Shown piece by piece: positions 50,259 through 62,782 of a DNA stretch of 64,000 nucleotides. The DNA comes from Phallusia mammillata (taxonomy: Eukaryota > Chordata > Ascidiacea > Phlebobranchia > Ascidiidae). Under the pieces are notes generated by a model. It was not told where the DNA came from, made no database searches, and was given only the letters and a program-made list of their open reading frames with translations. Made by a program: the position numbers and the translations under genes. The stretch's first letter is position 1; every line of letters begins with the position of its first letter. The stretch is from contig QLIY01000004.1 of NCBI GenBank assembly GCA_003260075.1, forward strand, positions 62,001 to 126,000, in the 5' to 3' direction.

Positions 50259-53200
50259 ATGACAATAAACCGATTACAGTCTGTAGCAGTTTTGCTGATA
50301 CTGGCTGTATTGTGCACTGAACGCTCGGCAGCGTGTAATAGCACCCCTTCTCCAGTTGATTGTGTCGTAAGTGTTTTGTATATTTTATTTTAATGCTGTT
50401 TTTTGCTAATCCTATAACGTTTAGTATGCAAACACAGGATTTTAAACAATAAAGTGAAAATATAGGTATTATTACCCCTGTTGACATCCAAGATGTTAAA
50501 CTAAAAAATGTTTCTTTTGTTGTTTGTGGATGTTGTTTTGATGCAAACGTGTAAAGCATGTCAGTAAGACTGGTCTGTGAAAAACCTATGCTACAAATGC
50601 TCTGCGATAAAATCTTTTTGCAACACTAGTGGGAAACGCAAAAATATTGCATTTAGGCAATGCGTGGTTGTTCTTCTTGGAACGTGCTTCCGACACACTA
50701 TTTTTCGACTGTGATTGCGCAGTAAATGGCGATATTTTTGCTCTGAAACGTTGTTCTATTTTTTCCAGGTTTCCGGCTGGGGTAGCTGGGGAGATTGTTC
50801 AAAAACGTGTGAATTAGGTTCTCAGGTCCGCAAACGTTACGCAACAACCAATCAAGCACATGGTGGAAGAAATTGCCCTTCGCTTACCGAAAGTCGCAGT
50901 TGCAGGAAAGCGGAATGCCCCATTGATTGCCAGTGGGGAGAGTGGGGTGGATGGACCAATTGTTCGTCATACGGCACGAAGGTTTACAAAATACGAAGAA
51001 AATTTACCATAACGATGTAGTTTTTAAACCACATTTCATCTTTACTGCTGATTATACTTGCAACATTAAAATATTAATGGCCAATTGTTGACAAAGTCAC
51101 TTTGTTTTGCGATAGCACTTATCTATGTAACTAATACGAATTCAATGGTTAAGTTATAAATAAAAACTTTTAAATAAAATTATGTACACTTCGCATTTTG
51201 ATACATTTTGCTACAGTTATTTTAGCACCTGCGATAACGAAATCTCAACAATACTATTTAATGTATGTGAAACTCCAGAATTTTGTGTTTCAGATTTGTT
51301 AGATATTCCATTCGTGCCGTTTTTATATTTTTAGAGCCGCTTCAGAAACATAACGACTCCGGCCATGTTCGGTGGCTGGGAATGTACTGGCATAAACGTA
51401 GAAGTCGCAGCTGGGTGTCTTCCACCCGAAATCAAAGACGTCAAATGTGAACAAGATCAACTTTTATGCCGAGACGGTACGTTAACGTAATCTAGTAAAT
51501 CAACCAGGGAGTCGAACCGCTTTTAAAAGGGTTCGGGTTTACTTCGTTTTGTTTTTATGGGTTCGGTTCAGGTTTTCAAAAACGTTTATAAGAATACCAG
51601 AGTTGGTTTAACTGAATTTCAAAAGGACCTTGGATTTGTTTTAGGTTTCTTGTAGACAATAAACTTAAAAGTAAACAGCATTCAGTGACAACAACTGTTC
51701 CAAGAGTTACTAGCAGTCAAGTCTGTTCTTGCCATTCTCTTTAAAGCTGAGCGACAATCGTAAATCAGGCTCGAGTCTTGAAATCTGTTTGTACAACAGA
51801 AATAACTTGCGTTCGGGATACTCTTACTTGTAATGGAGACGATGACTGCACTGATTATTCGGATGAATTACACTGTGATGCAATATATAGTCCATGTTCT
51901 TCACCCAAAGATAGAATTCCGAGTGTTGATGTTGTTGGGGCCGCGTGAGTAAAAACTAAACTCTTTACATATTTCGTTTTGGTCAATGAAGTCTTGAATT
52001 AGCGTGTTATTCACGTAAATTAACAACCTTCAAATGTTTCTACTGCACTGCAGGTGCTAGCCTGCAACTTAACAAATATTAATGGACAATTGCATCAATA
52101 TGGGTGCTTAACGACAAACACTTGTAATATATGTACTGTAACAAAAGGTTTACAGTATTAAAAACGCGTGACCAACATTCTGATCATAACTCAGGTTTGA
52201 CATCTTGCGGAATGATGAAACGGGAACTATTCTAGACAACTGGAGGTATGACGGGAGATGCTCGATTGTGACAAGTGGTGACCACGGTCGGGATTTCAGA
52301 AAACCAGCAAATATTCTTTCGTATCGCTTTCAGGTGAAAATGCTATTCTTACCTGTAACGTATAGCGCCTAACTCTTGGCGTTTTATAAGGTTTGGATTT
52401 ATACATTCTTATGCCCTAAAATGGGTTTTATCAGAGTTTATTTACTAGAACAGCGGTTCTCAAACTGGGGTCCGCGGTCCGCGGTCCTTTAGGGCAGTGG
52501 TCGGCAACCGCCGGTCCGCGGCCCGGTACCGGTCCGCGAGGAGTTCGTTACCGGGCCGTATAGGTTTTCAGGTTAAATCCTATTAAACATTTTGCCCATG
52601 TATCCCGGGGATGATAAACTAATTTAGGCGTTTTTATTGCTAAATATTTGTAGTTTTTTGAAGACCGGTCCGCGATAAAATTTTAGTTACAAAAACGGTC
52701 CGCAGTGCAAAAAAGGTTGCCGACCCCTGCTTTAGGGGTCCGTGTGGCAATTTTGGGGGGACTTCGAAAATGTTGAAGTTATTCTATAATCTTACTTGGC
52801 GTCAGTTTGTGTCTTGTTTGTGATGTCACAAGCTGTCTTTGGGTCATTGTTATGCGCAATTTTGCATAACTAGGTAAAATCCTGCAATCAATTTCGTTTT
52901 TATGAAATACACATTTAGGCTAAAGGACCGCGAGCCCTCGAAATAATGACATAGGGACCGTTTTGAAAAAAATATGAAAAAGTTTGAGAACCATTGATCT
53001 AGATTCTAGAACGACTTGGGTATAGTCTTATATTTAGAGGAGTAGAATGGCGTGCTAAAGATCTTGGTTAGTAAATCATTCTGTTTACATAAGGCAAAAG
53101 CGGAAAGTTCTTTCTCCATGAAATCATACGAATGCGCCAGAACGTTTATGCAAGAAGAAAGAGAAGAACAACAATACCGGATGGAAGTTGGATTTTCATG

Positions 53201-56048
53201 TAAGTATTTACGCAAGACAGCACTATCAACCTCTGTCATTCACTTTGTATCATACACATTGGTAAACCCAAGTGTTAAGAAGCTGATAACCGTACGGATT
53301 TACCAACCCCTTAAGTTTTATTGATAACACAAGAAACACAAGTACAAATTTCTAAGAGGTGTTTGTAGAATATCCACTAAATCGAAAAACCAAAAATAAT
53401 CTTTTAAAAGTCTAACACGTACCAGCCGCAAAGAGCTTTTTGTATGCTGTAATGCTCAAATATGTCCACCAATTTTACGTGTGTGTACAGTTATCTTTCT
53501 GAGCGCAAAAGTGGCTTACAGCAACGATCACAAAAGAACAAGCATTATTGAGAATGGCAGCAAAACTAACTCAAAATTCTTTAAAACGCAAAGCAGAATC
53601 GAAGTTGCGCAATTCAGGTAAGGAACTGATTTGGATTGTTTTTTTCATTAAACCTGCACGGCTTCTGCTTTAATTCTGCTAAGATCGGGTGACATTTTTC
53701 AAAACGTTTTTTCGATATTATTTCGGTATCAGATTTTACCTGCGGTACTTAAATTGAAACTTATGGCTTTTACGATTTTCTTAACATTTTGTTTTTTATT
53801 TATTTTAGAACTCTTCGACATGATCTCTTCACAACCTATTCATTTCGACAACGCGAGTCTGAACTCCCAGAACATTTCGACTACGCCGAATATTCAAAGA
53901 TCATCACTGACTTCGGCACTCATTACTATTCAAGCGGAGTGCTGGGCGGCGAATTTGAAACCATATATCGCTTCGACAGATCGGAATTGGAAGAATCACG
54001 TAAAGTCAAATATTTGCTTAAGAACTAGTGAATTTGACATTAAACCACCGATTACCGATTCATTTAAACCTCAAAATATAAGTATGTACTGTCAGCCAAT
54101 GTAGCTATAATGTCAAGCCATATTGAGTATTTCCAAGTTTTAGTGTTTTTACGCCTCAAAAACCAACCAACAAAAACAGTGCCAATGCTTGATAGCTTGA
54201 TATACCATCGAATGGTTAGTCAAACACTATCTATAAATAACTAAAATTTATTCGTTGACACAGGTCTCTCAGAAGATCAACAAAAACAGTGTATAGAGAC
54301 TGAGATAGGAGCTTCAACATCTAGTGGCGCAGGAGGCGGTGTTGAAACAAGTATATGTTCGACCAACACCCTATCCCAGCGTTACGGAGGTATATAATCT
54401 CGACTAAATGTTTTTGTAAGAAATAGTTTGTAATTAAAAGTTGTAAGTCGGGCCGGGTAAGAGCTTAGGTTTTTTTTAACAAACGAATTTTAAAAAAAGA
54501 TAAAATTACCTAGCTAATTTTTAAATTATCAAAAGTAGCTATAGATGCTGTAGCTAAAATGCTCAACGGCTTAAAAACATTCTAAACGGCTTAAAAACAT
54601 CTTGTAGCAAACGATTCGAGTTCAGGCCGGGCTTGATGTTCAGTTGGCCATTTTTAATTTTCGCTTAAGGCTTTAGTTATTTTAGCACTTTAATATTAAA
54701 ATATATTGCAATGTTCATACATCTTGCTGATTAACCTACTCACTTTGGTTTAGTTTGAAACAATCCTTCAAGAATATTTTCACAACCAAAACTAAAAAAA
54801 CTATCAAACGCTAGTATCCATCCATAGCGAAACAAACAATATAAATAAAACATTTTACAGAGTAGAGGTATCTTTTACTCGCACTAACTATGTAAACATT
54901 TAGGAAGTTTTGTGGCTGCTGCAAAAGAGGTTGTTTCCACTGTACGAGGTGGTTCTTCAGACACGGCTGCGTCTCTTACGTTTTCGCACCAAGAAACGCC
55001 ATCTAAGGAAGATTTTGATGCATGGGCTGAAACCATCAAAGATAACCCAGCAGTTGTCGACTATATGGTAACGTAAATCTCTTCAAAATCTCTTTACCTG
55101 ACTTATATTCTAAAACAGATTTACCAAAATGGAAGTAGTGTACTTACGAACACTATACACCAACGGTTCTCAAACTGGGGTCCGCGGTCGTTTTGGGGTC
55201 CGTGAGGTAATTTTTGGGGGACCGCGATAAAGGTTGAAGTAATTTTATATTGATATTTGGCGTCAGTTTGTGTCACTAAATAAGTTTAAATCAAATTAGA
55301 ATTTAGAATCGACTTTCCGCCATTGCTAAACAATAGCCTTTATTGCATGACAACTAACAAAAATGCAATTGTTCGCGCACAATCTTTTGGTTTTTAGTGT
55401 TGTCTGTGATGTCACATGGTGTCTTTGGGTCATTGTTACACGCAATTTTGCACAACTATAGCTAAAATCTTGCAATCAACTTTCGTTTTTTTCTAAAATA
55501 CACGTTCAGGCTTAAGGACCGCGAGGCCTCGAAATAAGGGCAAAGGGACCGTTTTGAAAAAATAATGAAAAAGTTTGTGAACCACTGCTATACAGTGCAC
55601 GGACTTAAAAAGTAATTTAATCAAAAACATAACTGCCAGAGTACTTGGGAATAGAAATACAATATGCCGGCGTTTCAACAATCGCTGTTGTCGCCATTAG
55701 AGCATGTTGTCAATCGAGCTAGAAATTGTGCAAAATTTCAAAAATACCAAGACACATATCTAATACACTGCTTTATAATAAATGAGAACAGATCCCAATG
55801 AATTGGTTATATCCGGTAATGCTGTAGTTGTTTTTTAGCTGGCTCCAATCTCGGCGGTGTTTACGTCAGACGTAAAGAAAGCTAATATGGAACAGGCACT
55901 TTACGAGTACATGATTCGATTCAATCCTGATGTTTGTCCTCCTGAGTGTTTGAATGAAGGAGAGCCAGTTGTGGTCAACGACGGCAAAGAGTGCAAATGT
56001 CTCTGTTCGATTAACTATAGTGGCCCAGCTTGCAGAGATGCAAATTGA
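50259..56048 (+). CDS. C6-like terminal complement / MACPF protein, gene B
   Basis: Same architecture as gene A, in eleven exons: 50259-50366, 50769-50981, 51335-51476, 51800-51944, 52195-52333, 53094-53199, 53491-53617, 53809-53999, 54264-54389, 54904-55067, 55839-56048. All are in phase, giving 556 residues. Signal peptide MTINRLQSVAVLLILAVLC. TSP1 with WGSWGDCSKTC, second TSP1 from WGEWGGWTNC. LDLa CNGDDDCTDYSDELHC. MACPF motif FGTHYYSSGVLGG and helical motif VRGGSSDTAASL. EGF-like end CKCLCSINYSGPACRD. Compared with gene A, exon 2 is shorter (213 against 255 bases), mainly between the two TSP1 modules. It is closest to gene C (exon 1 shares TERSAAC). The exon 6 acceptor (ATAAG) is weaker than the others. 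Intron 5 carries a nested pair of hAT elements and intron 10 another. Confidence 0.9.
52451..52996. mobile_element. Outer hAT-like element in intron 5 of gene B
   Basis: Ends CAGCGGTTCTCAAACTGGGG and, inverted, CAATGGTTCTCAAAC. The body resembles the element at 55161-55587, including the paired GGGTCCG / GGACCG blocks. Its target duplication is degraded (TACTAGAA against ATCTAGAT), so it is the older of the two. It is split by the inner element. Confidence 0.75.
52495..52729. mobile_element. Inner hAT MITE nested in the outer element
   Basis: 235 bases of the same family as 45790-46025, starting CAGTGGTCGGCAACC. Perfect duplication CTTTAGGG (52487-52494 and 52730-52737), which lies inside the outer element. 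This fixes the order of insertion. Confidence 0.92.
55161..55587. mobile_element. hAT-like element in intron 10 of gene B
   Basis: 427 bases. Ends CAACGGTTCTCAAACTGGGG and, inverted, CAGTGGTTCACAAAC. The flanking duplications are CTATACAC (55153-55160) and CTATACAG (55588-55595). The paralogous relic near 57.0 kb has the same site unfilled. Confidence 0.87.
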
Positions 56049-56614
56049 AGTTCAGAAAAGTAGAGATAAAAATTCATATCTAATTGATTAATACCTTTCG
56101 ATCATGTGTTATCGTTTGTGATCATTTTCCTTAATCAATATCATGTGTATAAACATCATACGGATTACAATTATTTTATTTTATCAAACATCTATACTCT
56201 ATAGCCTCGTAAATCAAGCAACTTTATATCCATTGTTGGTGTTTCTTATGTAAATGACAAAACACTCTCTTTTAAGTGGTCAGCATTAAATTTTAGCATT
56301 TTTTGCACACAAAGTGAATATTTACATGTAAACCAATCAAGCATACCACAAAGTGTTTTGAACTGTTTTAAACTCTGCAAATAATTGGAAAGTTGTTTGT
56401 CGGTACGGCAATATTAGTATTGTAGGGAGCTGTTTTCTGCTTTTGGCCATTCAAATTGTTGAAACAAGACAAGTCACATTTAGCAGTCTGGACACAACTT
56501 GTTACTCATGTAATAGTCGAGAATATTAGTTTTTGTAATGTCGGCCATACTTGATTTGTATCAAAAGTTGTACTTACTCTCTGCATCCCAGAGTTATTTC
56601 AAAAAGACCTTAAG

Positions 56615-57575
56615 TTTGTTTTAGGTTTCCTGAGTGTAGACAATGGAATTTAAAAGTAAACATGCACCGAGCGACAACAGCAACTCTTTGAAGACGTTAC
56701 TAGCAGTTTAAGTCTGTTTTTGCTATACTCTTTGCTGGGCGACAATCGCAAATCAGGCTCAAGTCTTAAAAACTGTTTTAAGACTGGAAGAAAACTTTAT
56801 TACGTTTATACGACAGAAATAACTTGCGTTCGTGACACACTTAAATGCAATGATGATGATGATGATTGTACTGATTATTCGGATAAATTATGCTGCAATG
56901 AAATAGGAGTCCATGTTGTGAACTCAAAGATATAGAATTCCAAGTGTTGATGCTGTTGGAGCCGCGTAAGTTAAAACTCTTTATCGAACACTATACACGG
57001 ACTTGAAAAGTAATTTAATCAAAAACATAACTGCCAGAGTAAATACATCATGCAAACGTTTCAACAATCGCTATTGTCGCCATCAGTGCAAGTTGTCAAT
57101 GAAGCTAGAAACGGTTTATATAGTGTAGTTCAGTGGTTCTCAAACTTCTTTTGATGCGACGCCCCTGGACAAGTTTTCTGGACTTGCGACGCACCAGCAA
57201 ATAAAAGTTAATGAGAAAACGTATTATTAAAGTTGTGTTCATTGATAAAACAACAAAAAGCCACGAAACGGAAATATTCTGCGACGCCCTTGGAAACATG
57301 AAGCGACGCACCAGAGCGTCGCGACGCACAGTTTGAGAACTGCTGGTGTAATTTATCAAAAATGCCAAGGCACATATCTATTACACTGCTTTCAAATACA
57401 TGAGAACTTATCCCAAAGAATTGGTAATATCCAGTAATGAAGTATTTGTTTTTTTAGCTGGCTCCAACTTCGGCCGTGTTTACGTCAAATGTAGGAAAGC
57501 TAATATGAAACAGGCACTTCACGAGTAGATGATTCGATTCGAGTGTTTGTCCTCCAGGGTATTTGAATATTAGTT
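56615..57575 (+). pseudogene. Decayed, internally deleted C6-like copy (relic D)
   Basis: Matches gene B from intron 3 into exon 4 (LDLa, about 56819-56966). It then jumps within introns to intron 10 and exon 11 (about 57458-57570), so exons 5-10 are missing. The LDLa exon has an expanded GAT run and a frameshift leading to an early stop; the exon 11 relic has an in-frame TAG after CACGAG and further deletions. The joint lies near 56985-57000, where intron 4-like and intron 10-like sequence meet. It cannot make a MACPF domain. A MITE has since inserted in its intron. Confidence 0.85.
57131..57345. mobile_element. hAT-like MITE in relic D
   Basis: 215 bases. Ends CAGTGGTTCTCAAACTT and, inverted, CAGCAGTTCTCAAACT. 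Duplications GTGTAGTT (57123-57130) and GTGTAATT (57346-57353) differ at one base. The interior has GCGACGC repeats facing both ends. The matching place in gene B (about 55730) is empty. Confidence 0.85.
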
Positions 57576-57797
57576 TTTGTGATGTCGGTTATACTTGACT
57601 TTGATTAAAATTGTGGTCACTTTCTCCTATATAAATATAAAATCAAACATTTGAGAAATCATAGTGGTAAAAGAGCAAAGATTTTGTCTGATTGTAAAAG
57701 CAGTTGCATGTATTGCATTCGCTCGTGATGGGAGGGTTTAGGTTTGGCAAACAAGTGAGCATTTTAGCACATTACGCAGATTTGCGAAAAACATTCA

Positions 57798-58779
57798 GGG
57801 CCGAATGCAGAAACCTGGATTATCGTTGAGAATCGGATTATCTACGTCACGGTCTGTTGATCCGTATGCAGAAATTTGTAATCCTGGTAGATCGGTGGTT
57901 TAGCGCTCTGAGCCGCCGATTTTTGCATTGCAATGGTTATTTCCACGTGGGCAGGGCTCAGTGGGCTGCGCTCATTTAAGTGCAAAGTTACTTTTAATAT
58001 TATTTTCTATTTTGTTTAAAACAAGTTTTATTTTTTTAGAAAAATCTATTTATTTAATCATTATCAATTTATTTAATCTGCCTTTTATAAATCATTTTTT
58101 CAAATCATCATCTTTTTAATCAACTTGTTATCACCATCGGCATCACCAACGTTTTGTCATGGCCTCAAGTACAAGCCTTGATACCATTGATTTTCTTGAG
58201 ATGTTGGATGATACCTTTGCCATTGACACCAGAAATTTAAAAGATTATCAAAACCCATTTGAGCGCTTCAACAATGAAGATTTTTTCAAGAGATTCCGCT
58301 TCTCCAAACCAACACTTTGTCTCCTTCTAAATATTATATCTGAAGATCTAATAGTGAGAGCACATGCCATTCCTCCTTTTTTACACTGAAGCTATTTACA
58401 CTGAACTTGATACTCGCAAAAAGTTCTCAAGAGAATACAACTACTTTTTGTCAAAGTTGAGGAACAATCCTACAAAAAAACGGTACTGTCTAAACTTTTT
58501 TGCCGCCGTCTGCCTCATTTCTGTCCACTCCAAAATGTTAGCGACAACTTTCCTGTTGCAATTTGCCGTCCAAACCTATTCGCGCCAAAACAAAAGCTGA
58601 GTCACAACGGAAAATTTGGCGTCAGTGATGCGTGACAGACCAAATCCAAGGCTTGGCTGAGCCGAGCTTGATCCGAGTTTCTGCATACCGCTGAGCCGGG
58701 CCTATGATCCGGGGATCGGCTGAGCCTCGATTGGCGCTAAGCCGCGACTTGAGATAATCCAGGTTTCTGCATTCGGCCC
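57798..58779 (+). mobile_element. Deleted PIF/Harbinger transposon
   Basis: 982 bases between long inverted ends: GGGCCGAATGCAGAAACCTG on the left and its complement on the right (about 27 bases of inverted match). The flanking triplets TCA and TAA fit a 3-base Harbinger target site with one change. It contains the start of a transposase gene but too little DNA for a whole one. Confidence 0.78.
58159..58389 (+). pseudogene. N-terminal fragment of a Harbinger-type transposase
   Basis: A 76-codon frame starting MASSTSLDTIDFLEML and containing NPFERFNNEDFFKRFRFSKP followed by TLCLLLNIISEDL. This resembles the N-terminal helical region of HARBI1-like transposases, ahead of the DDE nuclease domain. 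The frame ends before any catalytic Asp or Glu. A full transposase is several times longer, so it is inactive. Confidence 0.65.
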
Positions 58780-59025
58780 TAAGAGTTTTTTTTAATTTTC
58801 TGGCCTGGTCTATTCCTGTTAGAACTTTGTCAATAACTAGACAGGGAAGTGGAGACGTTCTACTGCTTCCATTTTTTCTGTACTTACTGAACAATTCAAT
58901 CCGCAAAATCACTACGTTGCTGATTGTGAAATGATTGAATAAAAGTACAATAGTCCTGTTGCAATATTTTGTGAATGAAAGCCTTGTTTTGAATCAAACT
59001 AATTTAGGTCTGTAAAAAAACGGTC

Positions 59026-62000
59026 ATGACTTTTAACCACTTTTGGACCGCAACATGTTTGTTGGTGCTGGTTGTCTTGTTCACTGAACGCTCTGCAGCG
59101 TGTAGACCTACTTGTGTTGTAAGTCTTTCATGTGGGCCGAATTTATTAAAACTACACTTTTCTTTGTTTCGCTAAGTAAGTTAAAATTGGTAAGTAAAAT
59201 TCCAACTACAACCGTAAAGATCAAGCGTTAAAAAAACAAACTTCATAAAAATACAAATAAGTGCAAACATTATAATAGTGTCTTAAACGAAAACATAGAA
59301 AGGTGTTTGGCCACGTGCAGAAATAGTTCTGTCATATCACTTTCTCCTTTGTAAAAAGAACTGCAAGCTATAAAAAGGTTTTTGAAAGTACAGTATGCTT
59401 AGTGTCGGATAAAAGTTTAGTCCCAAACTATAGAAATAAGAGTCAAATAGTATGTACAGTTTCTTATTTTATTCGAGGTCTCCAACTGGTCAAACTGGGA
59501 TTCCTGTTCCGAAACGTGTCATATAGGTTATCAGGCGCGGATACGGCATCGGACAAGATATGTGAAACACGACGGAAAAAATTGTCCTTCGCTGGTGGAT
59601 TACCGTATGTGTATACGAGCAGAATGTCCCGTTAATTGCAAGTGGAGTAACTGGGGCGAATGGAGTAAATGTTCGTCGCACGGCACAAAAGTAAGTTAAT
59701 TGTAAGCAATGATAGCAAATTTCTGCATAGCAAGCAAAACATTCCGGTATAGTCAGCAGGAAAATTGAACACGGACTTAGTAGTGCATTTTCATCTATTG
59801 CTAAATTATTAGACTAAAACCGCCCAATGCCAAAACGACTACCATATTTTTGTTTTCTTCTCTTGTAGTCTACACATTGCCGTTTTCGGTAAAAAGTATC
59901 GGCCACATTATTTTAATGTTTACCAAGACCCGCGTATACTGTAGGGACTAAAGCGCTGTAAAAAAACTTAATTACTGTGAAGTATTTTTTAGTGCCGTTT
60001 GAGAAATATCGAAACACCGTTAATGTTTGGCGGCAATGATTGCACAGGGATGAACGTAAACATTGCTGCAGGATGTTCTCCGTCACCGGCTTCCCAACCG
60101 ACATGTGCGAATGGAAACCTCTTATGCCGGGATGGTAAAAAAGCTATAACCTAATTACGTAAACAAATAAACTATAACCCGATGTTTTTTTACCATTGGG
60201 AGGTAATATTGTCGTTTTCTTTTTTTCAGGATTATTGTGTTGGAAAATTAAAAATGGACAGTTGTTTTCTAGAAATAACTTGTGTCCGGGACACTCTTGC
60301 TTGTAATGGTGATGATGATTGTACTGATAATTCGGATGAATTGCATTGCGACAAAATACACCATCCGTGTTCTACACCTAAAGATAGAATTCCAAGCATT
60401 GACGCCGTTGGAGCTGGGTAAGAGCAGATTCAGATACATAAATCAAATTTAAATGAGGCTTCGCCGCATCGCTTTGGGTTCTTTGAATTTCAACCGTAGC
60501 CTAGATGGTTGACCCCAAACCAACTACGCCATTATTTTTAGGTTCAATATTGTGAAGAACGAAGAGATCGGAACTATTTTTGACAACGAGCGATTCAACG
60601 GAAGATGTTCGATCGTTGAAAGTGGTGACCATAATGGTCGGGAATTTCGACTTCCAGCAAACGTTTTATCGTTTCGTTTTCAGGTAGTCTTTTATAGCTG
60701 TTTTGGGGGGCATGCATGCTAAATAAAAGTATTGGTAAACGGTTGCAAATTAAAATGAAAGAATTTATTTTGATTCCACGCATTATCTAAAACAGTGATT
60801 CTCAAACGCGGCTCTCAGGGCCGCATGCGGCACCCAACTACTTACATTGCGGTTCGCACCAGACCTCAGAAAACCATCAAAAATTGCTAATTTAGCTTTC
60901 AAGGTAGTAATCTTTAGTGTTTTTTTGAGGTTTCGTTTTTTGCGGCTCCTAACATACTTAAAAAACTACCATTTAGCCCTGACAAAAAAAGTTTGAGAAC
61001 CACTGATCTGAAATGTTTTGTCAAAACCAATCTAAACGTTTTTGGGGCGATTGGGGATGTAACATTCTTGCTAATTAAAATCAACTTGATTCGTTCCGAA
61101 GTAGCTTAGATATTTTTTGTCATTTTTTCTTAACTTTAAATTTAGGACAAAATCCTAAAACTTAACATTTACCACTAGACAACTTGCTACTCCTCGTTTT
61201 TAACAAAGTCCTACAAATGTGCCAAAAGCTTTTTCCAACAAGAAAGAGAGGAAAGGCAATCAAAACTTGAAACGGGGTTTTCTGGTATGACGATTTTTCC
61301 TCTATTCATGTCTATGTTTTAGAATTTTATCAATTTTTGTCCTTTTTATTTATAGTTTTCGGTTTAAGTGCAAAAGCAGCGTATAGTTCCGACCAAAAAC
61401 GAAAAACTATTGTTGAAAACGGAAGTAAAACCAATTCAAAATATTTCAAACTACAAAGCCGAATTGATGTTGCTGATTTCAGGTAAAAAACGAGCACAAA
61501 ACTTAAAATGTATGTCATAACTTTGGGCAGTATAGGTCTGACAAGGAAATTGAAAAATTGGTCTATTTCTGGAATATTTCTTTCAGACTACGTCGTGAAA
61601 ATATCTTTCTAACCCACTCATTCCGGCAACGTGAGTTAGATTTACCTGAACATTTCGACTATGCCGAATATTCAAAGATTATCCATGACTTTGGCACTCA
61701 TTATTATTCAAGCGGAGTGCTGGGCGGAGAATTTGAGTCGATATTTCGCTATGATCGATCAGAATTGAATGAGTCAGGTAAGCAAATTGATTTCGAAGGT
61801 ATGATTTTTAACTGTTTATTTCGATACATTATAGGTCTCACAGAGGAGGAACAGAAAAATTGTATCAAGGCAGAAGCGACTGGTGGAAGAGGTGAACAAT
61901 GTTCCACCAATGCTTTGTCGCGACGCCATGAAGGTAATTAACGGTTTGAATGTTTGATCATAGGCGCAGAGTTTTACCAAAATGCAATCGGTTGTTACTT

Positions 62001-62675
62001 TTCTCAGATTTTACGATGTTTCGTACGACCGTGATTTACAAACCCTAGGGGGCGGCGCCACCGCCCACTCGGCGCCTATGTGTTTGGTAATACCAAAGTA
62101 TAACCTTGCAACAAATAATCACACTGCATTTTCGGGGTGAATATTTATACCTGATTAAAGTGAAACTTTTCAGGAAGCTTCATTCAAGCCGCAAAGGAAA
62201 TTATAGTGACAGTTAAAGGCGGAACATCCGACACGGCCGCATCGCTGAGTTTTTCCAAAGAAGAAACACCTTTCAAGGAAGATTTCGATGCCTGGGCAGA
62301 AACGGTCAAAGACAATCCAGCGGTGGTAGACTTCATGGTAATAGAGCAATAATATTTTGAACATATGGGCTAAACAGTTTCTCCTTGCAATTAAAACATA
62401 GCTTATGTCAAGAAACTTTGATCACTTTTTGCTTGGTTTCTAATCAAGTTTCGTTATGTTTAGTTGGCTCCTATCTCAGCCGTGTTCGAGTCCAACATCA
62501 AGGGGGGGGGGCAAACATGAACCACGCACTGCGAGAGTATCTTAAACGGTTTGACCGAGACACGTGCCCTCCGAGGTGTTTGAACGGCGGTTCGCCAATC
62601 GTGATAGAAGAAGGAAAAGAGTGCAAATGTCTTTGTGCATCCCACTATTATGGTCCAGCTTGCAGAGATCAATAA
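59026..62675 (+). CDS. C6-like terminal complement / MACPF protein, gene C, with frameshift in last exon
   Basis: Exons 59026-59118, 59478-59690, 59993-60134, 60273-60417, 60542-60683, 61179-61284, 61356-61482, 61587-61777, 61835-61933, 62174-62337, 62464-62675. Exons 1-10 are in phase and match gene B exon by exon. Modules: signal peptide (TATCLLVLVVLFTERSAAC), two TSP1 (WSNWDSCSETC; WGEWSKCSSH), LDLa (ACNGDDDCTDNSDELHC), and MACPF with FGTHYYSSGVLGG and VKGGTSDTAASL. Exon 9 is shorter than in B (99 against 126 bases). In exon 11 a 10-G tract at 62502-62511 throws the frame out, with a TGA eight bases later. The EGF-like module and TAA (62673-62675) are intact in the other frame. Either a sequencing error in the G tract or a real truncated allele is possible. 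Confidence 0.85.
60793..61005. mobile_element. hAT-like MITE in intron 5 of gene C
   Basis: 213 bases. Ends CAGTGATTCTCAAACGCGG and, inverted, CAGTGGTTCTCAAACTT. Duplications ATCTAAAA (60785-60792) and ATCTGAAA (61006-61013). The same intron of gene B carries a different element at another site. Confidence 0.85.
61959..62080. mobile_element. 122-base micro-MITE in intron 9 of gene C
   Basis: Ends CATAGGCGCAGAG and, inverted, CATAGGCGCCGAG. Flanks TGTTTGAT (61951-61958) and TGTTTGGT (62081-62088) form an 8-base duplication with one mismatch. This fits hAT, although the CAT ends are less typical. Confidence 0.7.
62502..62511 (+). repeat. Run of 10 G in the last exon of gene C
   Basis: Genes A and B have no G run at the matching position. 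The length puts the downstream EGF-like coding sequence out of frame. Confidence 0.93.
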
Positions 62676-62776
62676 GTGGAGGTCTTTGTTCATGTAAAAT
62701 TACAACAAACATTTTTGCCATATATAACCACAAACTGTGTAGATAAGGTCAATTTGTTCATTGTGGAGTTTTTCCA

Positions 62777-62782
62777 AATAAA
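62777..62782 (+). promoter_or_regulatory. Poly(A) signal for gene C
   Basis: AATAAA about 100 bases after the exon 11 TAA. Confidence 0.6.
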
